DNA of 33,079 bases from an uncultured Chromatiaceae bacterium. Its GTDB lineage: Bacteria; Pseudomonadota; Gammaproteobacteria; Enterobacterales; Alteromonadaceae. Location of the stretch: positions 1-33,079 of the forward strand of contig CAMLRA010000028.1 of NCBI GenBank assembly GCA_946482325.1. The letters run 5' to 3'. The stretch's first letter is position 1. Each line of letters begins with the position of its first letter. The notes under the pieces are model-generated. The model was not told the DNA's origin. It saw nothing but the letters and a program-made list of their open reading frames with translations, and made no database searches. Positions 7,931-15,669 of the stretch are shown here, in pieces. The translations under genes were made by a program, and so were the position numbers.

Positions 7931-9982
7931 TCAAAACGATAATTTTTGCTGTAACAATGCCAGCGCGTCCACCTCCGGCAAAGGCTTCGCGATGAGATAC
8001 CCTTGGGCAGCATCACAGGCCATGTGGCGCAACAGCAACAGTTGATTGGCATCTTCGACACCTTCGGCCAGAATCCGTTTGCCCAGACCATGTGCCAGCG
8101 TAATCATGGTTTTGACAATCATCATATCGGAATCGCTACCAGCCATATCGATGATAAAACTGCGGTCGATTTTAATTTTATCAATCGGCATCCGGCGTAA
8201 ATAACCCAATGATGAATAACCGGTACCAAAATCGTCGATCGAGACGCGGATCCCCATTTGCTGCAGTTCGGTAACGAAGTTGCGGCCTTGCTCCATATCC
8301 CCCATCGCAATGTTTTCGGTGATTTCGAGTTCCAGCATCGTTGGCGACACTTCATATTGCTGCAGTAACTGTTGGATCCGCTGCTTCAGACCCGGCTGTT
8401 CAAAATGGATAGGGGACATATTGACCGCAACTGACAACATCACTTGCTGTTTACGCCAGCGTCCAAGCGTTTCAACAGCCTGTTCCAGCAATTGCATATC
8501 GAGCTCGCGCATCAGGCCAATCTGCTCCATCTGCGGTAAAAACTGTCCCGGCATTACAATGCCACGTTCTGGATGATGCCAGCGTACTAAGGCCTCAAAC
8601 CCCTCAATCCTTTGCTCGCGGATATTCCATTGCGGCTGGTAATACAACACAAACTGTTTATGTTCCAGCGCCAGTAGCAGCTCTTTTTCCAGTAGCAGTA
8701 AGCGGGCAGTTTCTTCTTCCATACCCTGATGGTATTGGATCCACCGTTGTTGCTGACGCTTAGCCTGATGGAAGGCAATATTGGCTTTTTGTAATAGAGA
8801 TTCGGCGCTCACGGCGTGATCCGGAAACTGTGCCACGCCGATAGTTGCAGTCAGCTTTAATAAACCAGAGTCAAAATTAAAAGGCTTTTCAATCAGTTGC
8901 TCTATATGGTGCAAGCAAAACTGCCGCTGCTTATCAGTCAGAATATCCTGCAACACCAATGCAAAAATATCACCACCGGTGCGCGCCACCAGACAAGGTT
9001 TCAGGATACTGGTTTCAAAACGCCGGGTGACCTCGCGCAAAATACGGTCGCCCTGTTTCAGACCGACAGTTTCATTGACGGTTTTAAAGCGGTCCAGCCC
9101 CAACATCACCAACAGCAACGGTTGTTGCGCCGGTTGTTGAATCAATCCGGACAACTGCTGCAGTAAAGCGTCCCGGTTCAACGCGCCGGTTAACTGGTCG
9201 TGAGAATCCAGATAGCGGGTTTTTGCAGCCAGTTGCTGGTTGGTGCTGCGTTCATCGTCCTGCAGCCACACCACCAGCCCAAGCCCCAGCAAAGTCTGGA
9301 AAAATAGTTCCAGATGTTTGCCAACTAGTAATACCCGTAAGAATTGTGAACCTTCGCCGAGCCAACCTGACAATAATGCCAGCATTATCAACAAGAAGCC
9401 CCAAAACAGAATCGAAATCGCCACCAGTTTACCGATGAAAATCCGATGCGGCAGACCAAACAACCAGATACCGGACACAACCAGCGCAGCACCAATAAAC
9501 AACAACCTTAGATTGAGTTGGACCACAGTTTTCCACAGCGAAGGCCCATCCTGATAGACAAATAAGGCTACAGAGACCGCAGCTAACGCAGCAACCAGCA
9601 GCAGGAGCTGATTAACCAGACGGCTGGAGATCCGCTCAGAACTGATGGCTTCGCGCACGCCCACCAGCATGTAAATGGCAAAGGCATAACTGGCAAACAG
9701 ATAACCAAATTCAAGGCTTACGAGTACCGGATAAAGCGGTCCGGTCGCCGGATTTAATAACACGTGACTGGCCAGTAACATTAAGTAGGCGGCAAAACAG
9801 CCAAAAGCGACCGACCAGGACTTCAGATAATGCCGCTGATAAATCCGAAAGAAATACCACAGGATAAAACTCAGCGCACAGGATAAACCAGCCTGGATCA
9901 GGAACAGCGAAATGCGGGCCAGTGTCAGTTCAAGGCTCAAGGGGGCAGACCAGAGACGAGATATGTAAGCAAAAACTAACAC
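7931..9982 (-). CDS. 7-TM protein with degenerate GGDEF and intact EAL domain
   Basis: This is a probable membrane cyclic-di-GMP phosphodiesterase. About seven hydrophobic segments fill residues 20-250, an integral membrane sensor I cannot assign to a named family. The GGDEF domain (about 260-420) keeps DQLTGALNRD but reads GGDIF at the active site, so diguanylate cyclase activity is unlikely; it may bind GTP as a regulator. The EAL domain (about 430-683) has all expected residues: EAL in FEALVRW, NMSPIHF, LEITE, IDDFGTGYSSL, KIDRSFI, AEGVED and the QGY glutamine. The start GTG has no clear Shine-Dalgarno, so the N-terminus is uncertain by several residues. The promoter would lie in the 119-base gap shared with rraA. 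Confidence 0.9.
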   Translation of the reverse strand: MLVFAYISRLWSAPLSLELTLARISLFLIQAGLSCALSFILWYFFRIYQRHYLKSWSVAFGCFAAYLMLLASHVLLNPATGPLYPVLVSLEFGYLFASYAFAIYMLVGVREAISSERISSRLVNQLLLLVAALAAVSVALFVYQDGPSLWKTVVQLNLRLLFIGAALVVSGIWLFGLPHRIFIGKLVAISILFWGFLLIMLALLSGWLGEGSQFLRVLLVGKHLELFFQTLLGLGLVVWLQDDERSTNQQLAAKTRYLDSHDQLTGALNRDALLQQLSGLIQQPAQQPLLLVMLGLDRFKTVNETVGLKQGDRILREVTRRFETSILKPCLVARTGGDIFALVLQDILTDKQRQFCLHHIEQLIEKPFNFDSGLLKLTATIGVAQFPDHAVSAESLLQKANIAFHQAKRQQQRWIQYHQGMEEETARLLLLEKELLLALEHKQFVLYYQPQWNIREQRIEGFEALVRWHHPERGIVMPGQFLPQMEQIGLMRELDMQLLEQAVETLGRWRKQQVMLSVAVNMSPIHFEQPGLKQRIQQLLQQYEVSPTMLELEITENIAMGDMEQGRNFVTELQQMGIRVSIDDFGTGYSSLGYLRRMPIDKIKIDRSFIIDMAGSDSDMMIVKTMITLAHGLGKRILAEGVEDANQLLLLRHMACDAAQGYLIAKPLPEVDALALLQQKLSF

Positions 9983-10037
9983 AGCTGAAATGGTTTTGCA
10001 CTGCTGTTACCGGCATAATTCCACGTGTTTGTCAGGC

Positions 10038-10065
10038 TTGAGCTTGGGGGCAATAGGGTTATACT
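10038..10065 (+). promoter_or_regulatory. Putative sigma-70 promoter of rraA-hutG
   Basis: TTGAGC (10038-10043), a 16-base spacer and TATACT (10060-10065) lie about 35 bases upstream of the rraA start. Confidence 0.5.
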
Positions 10066-10101
10066 GTCCCCTAACCAATTGATCCAAAGGCGGGAATTAG
10101 C

Positions 10102-10587
10102 ATGCAATACAATACTTCTGAATTATGTGATCTGTATGCAGACATGATTGATGTGGTTGAACCGATTTTTGCCAACTACGGCGGCCGCCGCTCTTTTGGC
10201 GGTGTGATCCATACCATTAAATGTTTTGAAGATAACGGCCTGATCCGGCAGATGCTGGCCGAACCCGGCGTTGGTAAAGTGCTGTTGATCGACGGTGGCG
10301 GCTCAGCGCGCCGCGCGCTGATTGATGCGGAGCTGGCTGCTCTTGCGTCAGAAAATGGCTGGGAAGGCATTATTTGTTATGGCAGCGTGCGCGATGTCGA
10401 TACGCTGGAAGATTTCGATTTAGGCATTCAGGCGGTCAACGCCATTCCGGTGCGCGCCGACGACCAGGGTTTTGGCGAAACCGACGTTCCGGTCAACTTC
10501 GCCGGTGTGACTTTCCTGCCGGAAGATCATATCTACGCCGACAGTACCGGTATTATCCTGTCAGCGGAGCCACTGGACATTGAATAA
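10102..10587 (+). CDS. rraA: Ribonuclease E activity regulator RraA
   Basis: RraA is a trimeric ring-shaped protein that binds the C-terminal scaffold of RNase E and inhibits mRNA decay. The 161 residues follow E. coli RraA nearly end to end: [19 protein letters not shown] at the N-terminus, [34 protein letters not shown], and the C-terminal [16 protein letters not shown]. The fold resembles methyltransferase-like/aldolase RraA-family proteins, but similarity to true RraA is high enough to favour the RNase E role. hutG overlaps its last 8 bases. In E. coli rraA follows menA near hslVU, so its closeness to hslVU here is a partly kept neighbourhood. Confidence 0.96.
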   Translation: MQYNTSELCDLYADMIDVVEPIFANYGGRRSFGGVIHTIKCFEDNGLIRQMLAEPGVGKVLLIDGGGSARRALIDAELAALASENGWEGIICYGSVRDVDTLEDFDLGIQAVNAIPVRADDQGFGETDVPVNFAGVTFLPEDHIYADSTGIILSAEPLDIE

Positions 10588-11641
10588 CTGGCTACAACGG
10601 CTGCAGAGCGCCGACCTTGCCGCCTGGCAGCAACATCGCCCCGGTGAAGTGCGGCTCGGTGCTGCACTGCATTATCTGAATCCGCTGTTAGCGCTGGAAG
10701 ATGCCCTGGCTGGGGCCGTGCAGCAAGGTTGCCGTTTTGCCTTGCTCGGCATCCCGGAAGACATAGGCCCTCGGGCAAACCTCGGCAACGGCGGCGCTGA
10801 TTTAGGTTTCAGTGCGTTTTTAAGCCGTTTTATCAATCTGCAGGACAATTTGTTTGCTGCCGCCGGCCAATTACTGTTAGCTGGCAGTATCCATTGTGAG
10901 GACTTGCAACAACGCGCGGCGTTGCTGAATCCTGCAGATCCGGACCAGCTGACACAATTGCGTCAACTCTGCAGCGAGCTGGATCTGCGGGTGTATCACG
11001 TCATGCGGGCCATTTTTGATGCTGGTCTGACGCCCATTATCATTGGCGGCGGTCACAACAATGCGCTGCCGATTTTACAGGCACTGGCCAGCCACGCCGG
11101 CCAGGCGGCTGACGCAATCAATCTGGACCCACACTGTGATTTCCGGCTGCTGGAAGGCCGGCACAGTGGCAATGGCTTCAGTTACGCCGCGCAGGCTGGC
11201 TGGTTGCGGAAGTATTTTGTGCTCGGGTTACACGAACTGAAAAATTCTGCCACAGCTTTGCAGCAATTGGCTGCGGCCGGCGCTGGCTACTGCAGTTATC
11301 AGCGAATTTGGCAACGCCGCCAATTGACGTTGGCGCAAGGGATCACTCAAGCCATAGATTTTGTGGGTGCCGATGAGAGCACCCCGTTGGGAATTGAATT
11401 GGACACCGACAGTATCAGCGGCATGCCAGTCAGTGCCTATACCAATTGTGGTGTAACTGTGGCCGATGCCGAATTCTATATCTGGCAGCTGGCGCATTTA
11501 GCTCGGGTACGGTACCTGCACCTGGCAGAAGCCGCTCCGGCGCAGCATCCGGCTGGACTGAAAGCCGGGATGAATGAAGCGGGCCAGGTGTTGTCGGCGC
11601 TGGTCTTGGCTTTTATTCAAGCCAGGGCGACACAGCACTGA
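10580..11641 (+). CDS. hutG: Probable formimidoylglutamase (arginase family)
   Basis: This is a ureohydrolase-fold enzyme, most likely converting N-formimino-L-glutamate to glutamate and formamide, the last step of histidine degradation. All six ligands of the binuclear manganese site are visible: H159 in GGGHNN, D183-x-H185-x-D187 in DPHCD, and D275-x-D277 in LDTDS. The block [11 protein letters not shown] is typical of this formimidoylglutamase subgroup. Assignment over arginase or agmatinase rests mostly on hutI and hutC about 1.7 kb away. The start is TTG, overlapping the rraA stop region by 8 bases with GGAG 11 bases upstream. A slightly later start is possible. Translational coupling to rraA is likely. 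Confidence 0.78.
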   Translation: MNNWLQRLQSADLAAWQQHRPGEVRLGAALHYLNPLLALEDALAGAVQQGCRFALLGIPEDIGPRANLGNGGADLGFSAFLSRFINLQDNLFAAAGQLLLAGSIHCEDLQQRAALLNPADPDQLTQLRQLCSELDLRVYHVMRAIFDAGLTPIIIGGGHNNALPILQALASHAGQAADAINLDPHCDFRLLEGRHSGNGFSYAAQAGWLRKYFVLGLHELKNSATALQQLAAAGAGYCSYQRIWQRRQLTLAQGITQAIDFVGADESTPLGIELDTDSISGMPVSAYTNCGVTVADAEFYIWQLAHLARVRYLHLAEAAPAQHPAGLKAGMNEAGQVLSALVLAFIQARATQH

Positions 11642-11661
11642 ACAGTGTTCCGGAATAAACG

Positions 11662-13191
11662 TCAGCCACCGGTCTGATTAAACTGATGTTGCCGCATCCA
11701 GGCCGGTAATCCGGCCAGCGCAAAGGGCTGGCTGAATAAAAAGCCCTGTGCACGGATGCAGCCCATCCGCGTTAATTTTTCCGCGGTTGCCTGCTCTTCG
11801 ACCCCTTCCGCGACCACGTCCAGCCGCAGATTTTTTGCCAGATCAATAATGGCGCCGGTAATAGCGACCTGAGCGTCCGATTTATGCATGCCACTGATAA
11901 ACTGCGCGTCGATTTTGACTTGTTGCAGTGGAAATTCGCGCAGCATCCCAAGCGACGTATAACCGGTGCCAAAATCGTCCAGCACCAGCACCAGACCCAG
12001 TGCACGCAGCCGTTGCAGCATCGGCAGCACCGCCTGCGGCTCTGTCATCAGCGCTTCTTCTTTTAATTCCAGGATCAGCTGACCGGGCTTGACCTGATGC
12101 TTGGTAAGCAACTGCTGAATATGCTCAGCCAGTTCTATCTGCAACAAATCGCTACTGCTGATATTGACGGCGAGCTGCAACACAATGCCCTCTTTTTGCA
12201 GTGTGGCCAGCATCTGGATGGTCTGCTGCAGCACCCAGCAAGTGAGCGGAAACATCAGCCCCATCTGTTCTGCCAGCGGAATAAACTGTTTTGGCGCCAG
12301 CAAGCCATGCTCCGGATGCGCCCAGCGCAATAGGACTTCAGCAGCGACTACTTGCCGGTCCGGCAACAACACTTGTGGCTGCACATCTAACTGCAACTGT
12401 TGCGCAACGATGGCTTGCTGCAGCTGTGCCATCATCGCCAACTTGTCCGGTGTGGTCGCAGACATTTCATGCTGATACACCGGCGAATCCGCCGCGCTCA
12501 GTAGCCGTTGCTGCAGGGCCAAATGGGCCTTTTCTAACAGTTCTGAGAAATCCTGGCCATGTTGTGGATATAAACTGATACCGGCCAGGATACGGTAATC
12601 GACAGCGCAGCCGCGTAACAGCAGCGGTTCAGCGATTTGTTGCTCCAGCTGATGCGCCAGATAGCCAGCCTGATGTTGCTTGCCCTGCTGGTCAACCAAT
12701 AGCAGAAAATCGACACCACCAAGGTGCGCAACATAAGCATCGGCACTACTGAGCGGCAGAATCCCCTGATGTGCCGCAGCCGCCTGATTGAGCCGCCTGG
12801 CGATTTGACTCAGCACCAGGTTGGCGTGGCTGTAACCAAGCAGTTGGTTTACACGTTCAAACTGGTCGATTTTGACTAACACCAGCGCCAGCTGCGCCTG
12901 TGCATGACTGGTGATAAAAGTCTGAAAATCCTGCTTCGCCAGCCATTTATTTGGCAAACCACTAATGTCGTCATGCAACAAATGAAAAGGCGGTTCATGA
13001 CCCACGGCGACAGGTGCAGGGCGGCGTGCACGCCACCACAAGATGGTGATAAAAACACACAGCAGCGACAGACCGATGAAAGCAGCAAAGACCCACCAGG
13101 GCAAAGCACCGGCCTGAGTCGCAGCGGCGGCGGGCACGGCGGCAGCGGACATAGCGTAAAACAACGCGACAACAACCAAACTCCAGCGCAT
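11662..13191 (-). CDS. Membrane EAL-domain protein with degenerate GGDEF
   Basis: This is a probable cyclic-di-GMP phosphodiesterase of 509 residues. It has an N-terminal signal-like hydrophobic segment ending near AVPAAAA, a second TM (about 32-53), a GGDEF-like domain (about 70-235) whose active site reads GGVDF and which lacks the usual catalytic acid, then an EAL domain (about 250-500). EAL residues are conserved: EVLLRW, VNISSSDL, LELKEE, LDDFGTGYTSL, QVKID, VAEGVEE, RAQGF. The short segment between the two TMs has no recognised sensor domain. The gene is convergent with hutG (20-base gap) and lies 101 bases downstream of hutI on the same strand, so read-through from the hut promoter is possible. 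That link to histidine use is inference. Confidence 0.9.
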   Translation of the reverse strand: MRWSLVVVALFYAMSAAAVPAAAATQAGALPWWVFAAFIGLSLLCVFITILWWRARRPAPVAVGHEPPFHLLHDDISGLPNKWLAKQDFQTFITSHAQAQLALVLVKIDQFERVNQLLGYSHANLVLSQIARRLNQAAAAHQGILPLSSADAYVAHLGGVDFLLLVDQQGKQHQAGYLAHQLEQQIAEPLLLRGCAVDYRILAGISLYPQHGQDFSELLEKAHLALQQRLLSAADSPVYQHEMSATTPDKLAMMAQLQQAIVAQQLQLDVQPQVLLPDRQVVAAEVLLRWAHPEHGLLAPKQFIPLAEQMGLMFPLTCWVLQQTIQMLATLQKEGIVLQLAVNISSSDLLQIELAEHIQQLLTKHQVKPGQLILELKEEALMTEPQAVLPMLQRLRALGLVLVLDDFGTGYTSLGMLREFPLQQVKIDAQFISGMHKSDAQVAITGAIIDLAKNLRLDVVAEGVEEQATAEKLTRMGCIRAQGFLFSQPFALAGLPAWMRQHQFNQTGG

Positions 13192-13211
13192 AGATCCAGT
13201 ACCTGAGGAGT

Positions 13212-13238
13212 GCGTATGCGCTGAGCTTACGCTTTTTT
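13212..13238 (+). terminator. Weak terminator-like hairpin, plus strand, between hutI and the EAL gene
   Basis: GCGTA (13212-13216) and TACGC (13228-13232) are followed by six T residues (13233-13238). It would terminate plus-strand transcription, yet no plus-strand gene is upstream, only the antisense of the EAL gene. The stem is short and the loop large, so this is tentative. Confidence 0.25.
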
Positions 13239-13292
13239 GTTTGGTTGTAAAGTCAGCGCGCCGCAGTCAACACATTGACCTGCATGCCGGCA

Positions 13293-14531
13293 TCAACGCA
13301 TCGACGCCAGCGGTACCATCTGGCCGCCTACCATCAGCTGTTTCAGCGGATTGACGCCAAACTGATAACAGAGTTCAGCCGGCTGGCTAATTTGAAACAG
13401 TGCCAGATCAGCACGTAAACCGGTTTTGAGCATGCCCCGGTCAGTGAGGCCAAGTGCCCGCGCCGCATGGCGGGTGACACCAGCCAACGCTTCTGCCGGT
13501 GTCAGACGGAATAAAGTACAGGCCATGTTCAGCATCAGCGGCAGATTACACAGCGGTGCAGTACCGGGGTTTAAATCGGTCGAGACTGCCATCGGCACCT
13601 GATACTGGCGCAGCAGGTCAATCGGCGGCATTTTGGTTTCGCGCAGGAAATAATAGGCACCGGGCAGCAATACCGCGACAGTGCCGGCCTGTGCCATTGC
13701 CTGCACATCGGCTTCGGTCAGATATTCAATATGATCGGCCGATAATCCAGTAAATTCAGCGACCAGACTGGCGCCGCCTAAACTCGACAGCTGTTCGGCA
13801 TGCGCCTTCACCGGCAAGCCCAGGGCTTTGGCTTTGCTAAATAAACGCCGGCTTTGCGCCACAGAGAAACCAATCCCCTCACAAAATACATCAACAGCGT
13901 CAATCAGGCCTTCCTGCTGCAATTGCGGCAGCATTGTCTCGATGACCAGATCCAGATAACCCTCGCTGTCGCCGCGATATTCAGCCGGCAAGGCATGGGC
14001 GCCAAGAAAAGTGGTTTGGATCCGGACAGGGTGATGCTGTGCTAACAAGCGCGCCACCTGCAGAATTTTGCGCTCTGACTCCAGACTTAAACCATAACCG
14101 GATTTAATCTCAACCGTCGTCACGCCCTGCCCGAGCAAGCTGTTTAACCGGTCTTTCGCCAGCACAAATAACTCTTCTGCCGAGGCTGCCCGCGTCGCCG
14201 TCACAGTGGACTGAATACCACCGCCACTCTCGGCAATTTGCTGATAAGTGGCGCCATTCAGCCGCATTTCAAATTCATTGGCGCGGCTGCCGGCATACAC
14301 CAGATGTGTATGGCAATCGATCAACCCCGGCAACAGCCAACCGCCCTGACCGTCATAAGCCGGTGTTGCCAGCGCGTCATAAACCGGCAATTCAGCACGG
14401 GGGCCACAAAAGGCAATCAAACCATCTTTCACGGCGAGCACCGCATTGGTCACAGCACCGTAAGGCCCGTCCCGGCTTGGGTCCATAGTCGCCAGATTGA
14501 CGTTGTACCAAATCGCATCAAAATGCTGCAT
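13293..14531 (-). CDS. hutI: Imidazolonepropionase
   Basis: HutI hydrolyses 4-imidazolone-5-propanoate to N-formimino-L-glutamate in the histidine degradation pathway. It is a cytosolic metal-dependent amidohydrolase. Metal and substrate motifs are seen: HTH (H74, H76) in [35 protein letters not shown], and [11 protein letters not shown] place the start at ATG 14531 ([16 protein letters not shown], the usual family N-terminus, 412 residues) with AGGA 8 bases upstream, and not at the upstream TTG 14606, which would add 25 atypical residues. It is divergent from hutC with a shared operator. The preceding pathway genes hutH and hutU are not in the window. Confidence 0.96.
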   Translation of the reverse strand: MQHFDAIWYNVNLATMDPSRDGPYGAVTNAVLAVKDGLIAFCGPRAELPVYDALATPAYDGQGGWLLPGLIDCHTHLVYAGSRANEFEMRLNGATYQQIAESGGGIQSTVTATRAASAEELFVLAKDRLNSLLGQGVTTVEIKSGYGLSLESERKILQVARLLAQHHPVRIQTTFLGAHALPAEYRGDSEGYLDLVIETMLPQLQQEGLIDAVDVFCEGIGFSVAQSRRLFSKAKALGLPVKAHAEQLSSLGGASLVAEFTGLSADHIEYLTEADVQAMAQAGTVAVLLPGAYYFLRETKMPPIDLLRQYQVPMAVSTDLNPGTAPLCNLPLMLNMACTLFRLTPAEALAGVTRHAARALGLTDRGMLKTGLRADLALFQISQPAELCYQFGVNPLKQLMVGGQMVPLASMR

Positions 14532-14606
14532 ATCAGCTGTCCTGTAAAAATAAGCAGAGGGAACCGACGCCCGGCGCGGCAACACGCTGACGCACTTATT
14601 GCGCAA

Positions 14607-14634
14607 ATTCTACCGCATTCACTTGTATAGACAA
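14607..14634 (-). promoter_or_regulatory. Putative hutI promoter
   Basis: On the minus strand TTGTCT (14629-14634) is a -35, followed by a 16-base spacer and TAGAAT (14607-14612) as -10. The -35 lies inside the HutC-like palindrome. Confidence 0.6.
14623..14634. promoter_or_regulatory. Putative HutC operator
   Basis: TTGTATAGACAA is an inverted repeat (TTGT/ACAA) close to the TTGTATATACAA-type sites known for HutC in other Proteobacteria. It overlaps the -35 elements of both divergent promoters. Confidence 0.65.
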
Positions 14635-14651
14635 TTAAGATCCGCTATTTA
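14623..14651 (+). promoter_or_regulatory. Putative hutC promoter
   Basis: TTGTAT (14623-14628), a 17-base spacer and TATTTA (14646-14651) precede the hutC ATG by about 33 bases. The -35 is shared with the putative HutC operator, implying autoregulation. Confidence 0.5.
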
Positions 14652-14684
14652 TTGCCACATCTCAGACTCGGGCAGGCATACCGG

Positions 14685-15416
14685 ATGCAACGTAGTAACG
14701 ACAGTGGCACGCCGAAATTCGTCGCGATTAAAGAATTTATCCTCAGTCAGATTGAAAGTGGCAACTGGCCTGAGCACAGCCGGGTACCGTCAGAACATGC
14801 ACTGTGTGACCAGTTTGCGGTCAGCCGGATGACTGCACGGCGGGCTTTACAGGAGCTGACCGAACAAGGCGTGTTGTACCGCACTCAGGGTGTCGGTAGT
14901 TTTGTCGCATCCCCCAAATCCCAATCGGCGCTTCTTGAGATCCGCAATATTGCTGACGAAATTCAGGCACGGGGGCATTTCCACAGCGCGCAGCTCGTCC
15001 AGCTAACCAGCCTGCCCTGCCCGGCGCTGGTGGCCGGTGCATTGGGCCTGAACCGCAACGAGCCGGTGTTTTTTTCACTGATTGTGCACTACGACAATCA
15101 AACCCCATTGCAGTTGGAAGCCCGTTACGTCAATCCGAAGATGGTGCCGCTCTATCTGCAGCAGGACTTTCGCTACCAGACACCACATGAGTATTTAAGC
15201 GCGGTGGCGCCTCTGACTGAAGCTGACCACATTGTTGAAGCTGTATTGCCAGATGAATTCACCTGCAAACATCTGAAACTCACGCCACATGAACCTTGTT
15301 TACGTCTGACCAGACGGACCTTTAGCCGCGGCGGCGCCGTCAGCTTCGCTTATTTAACCTCCGCCGGCAGCCGTTATCGGCTTGGCGGTCATTTAAATAT
15401 CAGTCCGGCTGGATGA
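14685..15416 (+). CDS. hutC: Histidine utilization repressor HutC (GntR/UTRA)
   Basis: HutC represses hut genes and is released by urocanate. The N-terminal winged helix-turn-helix of the GntR family is clear (VPSEHALCDQFAVSRMTARR, then ALQELTEQGVLYRTQGVGSF), followed by a UTRA effector domain from about residue 85 (SLIVHYDNQTPLQLEARYVN; RLTRRTFSRGGAVSFAYLT). I use ATG 14685 (243 residues), with AGG 8 bases upstream, because the frame's earlier TTG at 14652 would start at the predicted -10 element. It is divergent from hutI and no further hut gene follows. A different GntR/UTRA regulator is possible in principle, but the hutI linkage makes HutC most likely. Confidence 0.92.
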   Translation: MQRSNDSGTPKFVAIKEFILSQIESGNWPEHSRVPSEHALCDQFAVSRMTARRALQELTEQGVLYRTQGVGSFVASPKSQSALLEIRNIADEIQARGHFHSAQLVQLTSLPCPALVAGALGLNRNEPVFFSLIVHYDNQTPLQLEARYVNPKMVPLYLQQDFRYQTPHEYLSAVAPLTEADHIVEAVLPDEFTCKHLKLTPHEPCLRLTRRTFSRGGAVSFAYLTSAGSRYRLGGHLNISPAG

Positions 15417-15486
15417 TAACTCCAGCACCAAAACAAAATCTGCGGCGCCAAACTGCAGCATCTCCGCTATTTGCTGCTTGTTAACT

Positions 15487-15543
15487 GCCAGATCTACGAT
15501 AAATGCCTGTTTTTATTAAATGCATTTTTTCGTAGATACTGGC
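15487..15543. repeat. Long inverted repeat between hutC and the chemoreceptor gene
   Basis: Left arm 15487-15506 and right arm 15522-15543 pair almost throughout. GCCAG/CTGGC, then (after one bulged base) ATCTACGA/TCGTAGAT, then AAATGC/GCATTT, enclose a 15-base loop. The stem of about 20 bp is the strongest in the window. A T-run lies inside the right arm. It could end hutC transcription, act as a leader structure for the chemoreceptor, or be a small repeat element. Confidence 0.7.
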
Positions 15544-15584
15544 TAGACCAGCTGATTTATCTCTGTTAATTTCCAGACTCTTTT

Positions 15585-15604
15585 TTTGCACAAATTTGCA
15601 CAAA
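15585..15604 (+). repeat. Tandem TTTGCACAAA decamer
   Basis: Two perfect adjacent copies of TTTGCACAAA (15585-15594, 15595-15604). Each is itself near-palindromic, and together they are spaced about one helical turn apart, 65 bases upstream of the chemoreceptor start. This could be a regulator binding site. Confidence 0.5.
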
Positions 15605-15669
15605 AAAGATCTTCGTCAATACTAACACCAATGCAGACGAAGAAGACAAATGAGACAACAGGACTAGAC

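Noticed and set aside
14652..14684. TTG start for hutC giving 11 more residues
   Set aside because: It begins immediately after the predicted -10 element and has no ribosome-binding site; ATG 14685 is preferred.
15544..15580. Sigma-28 flagellar-type promoter before the chemoreceptor
   Set aside because: A GCTGATTT box exists, but the upstream TAAA-like box and spacing are poor, so I do not annotate it.
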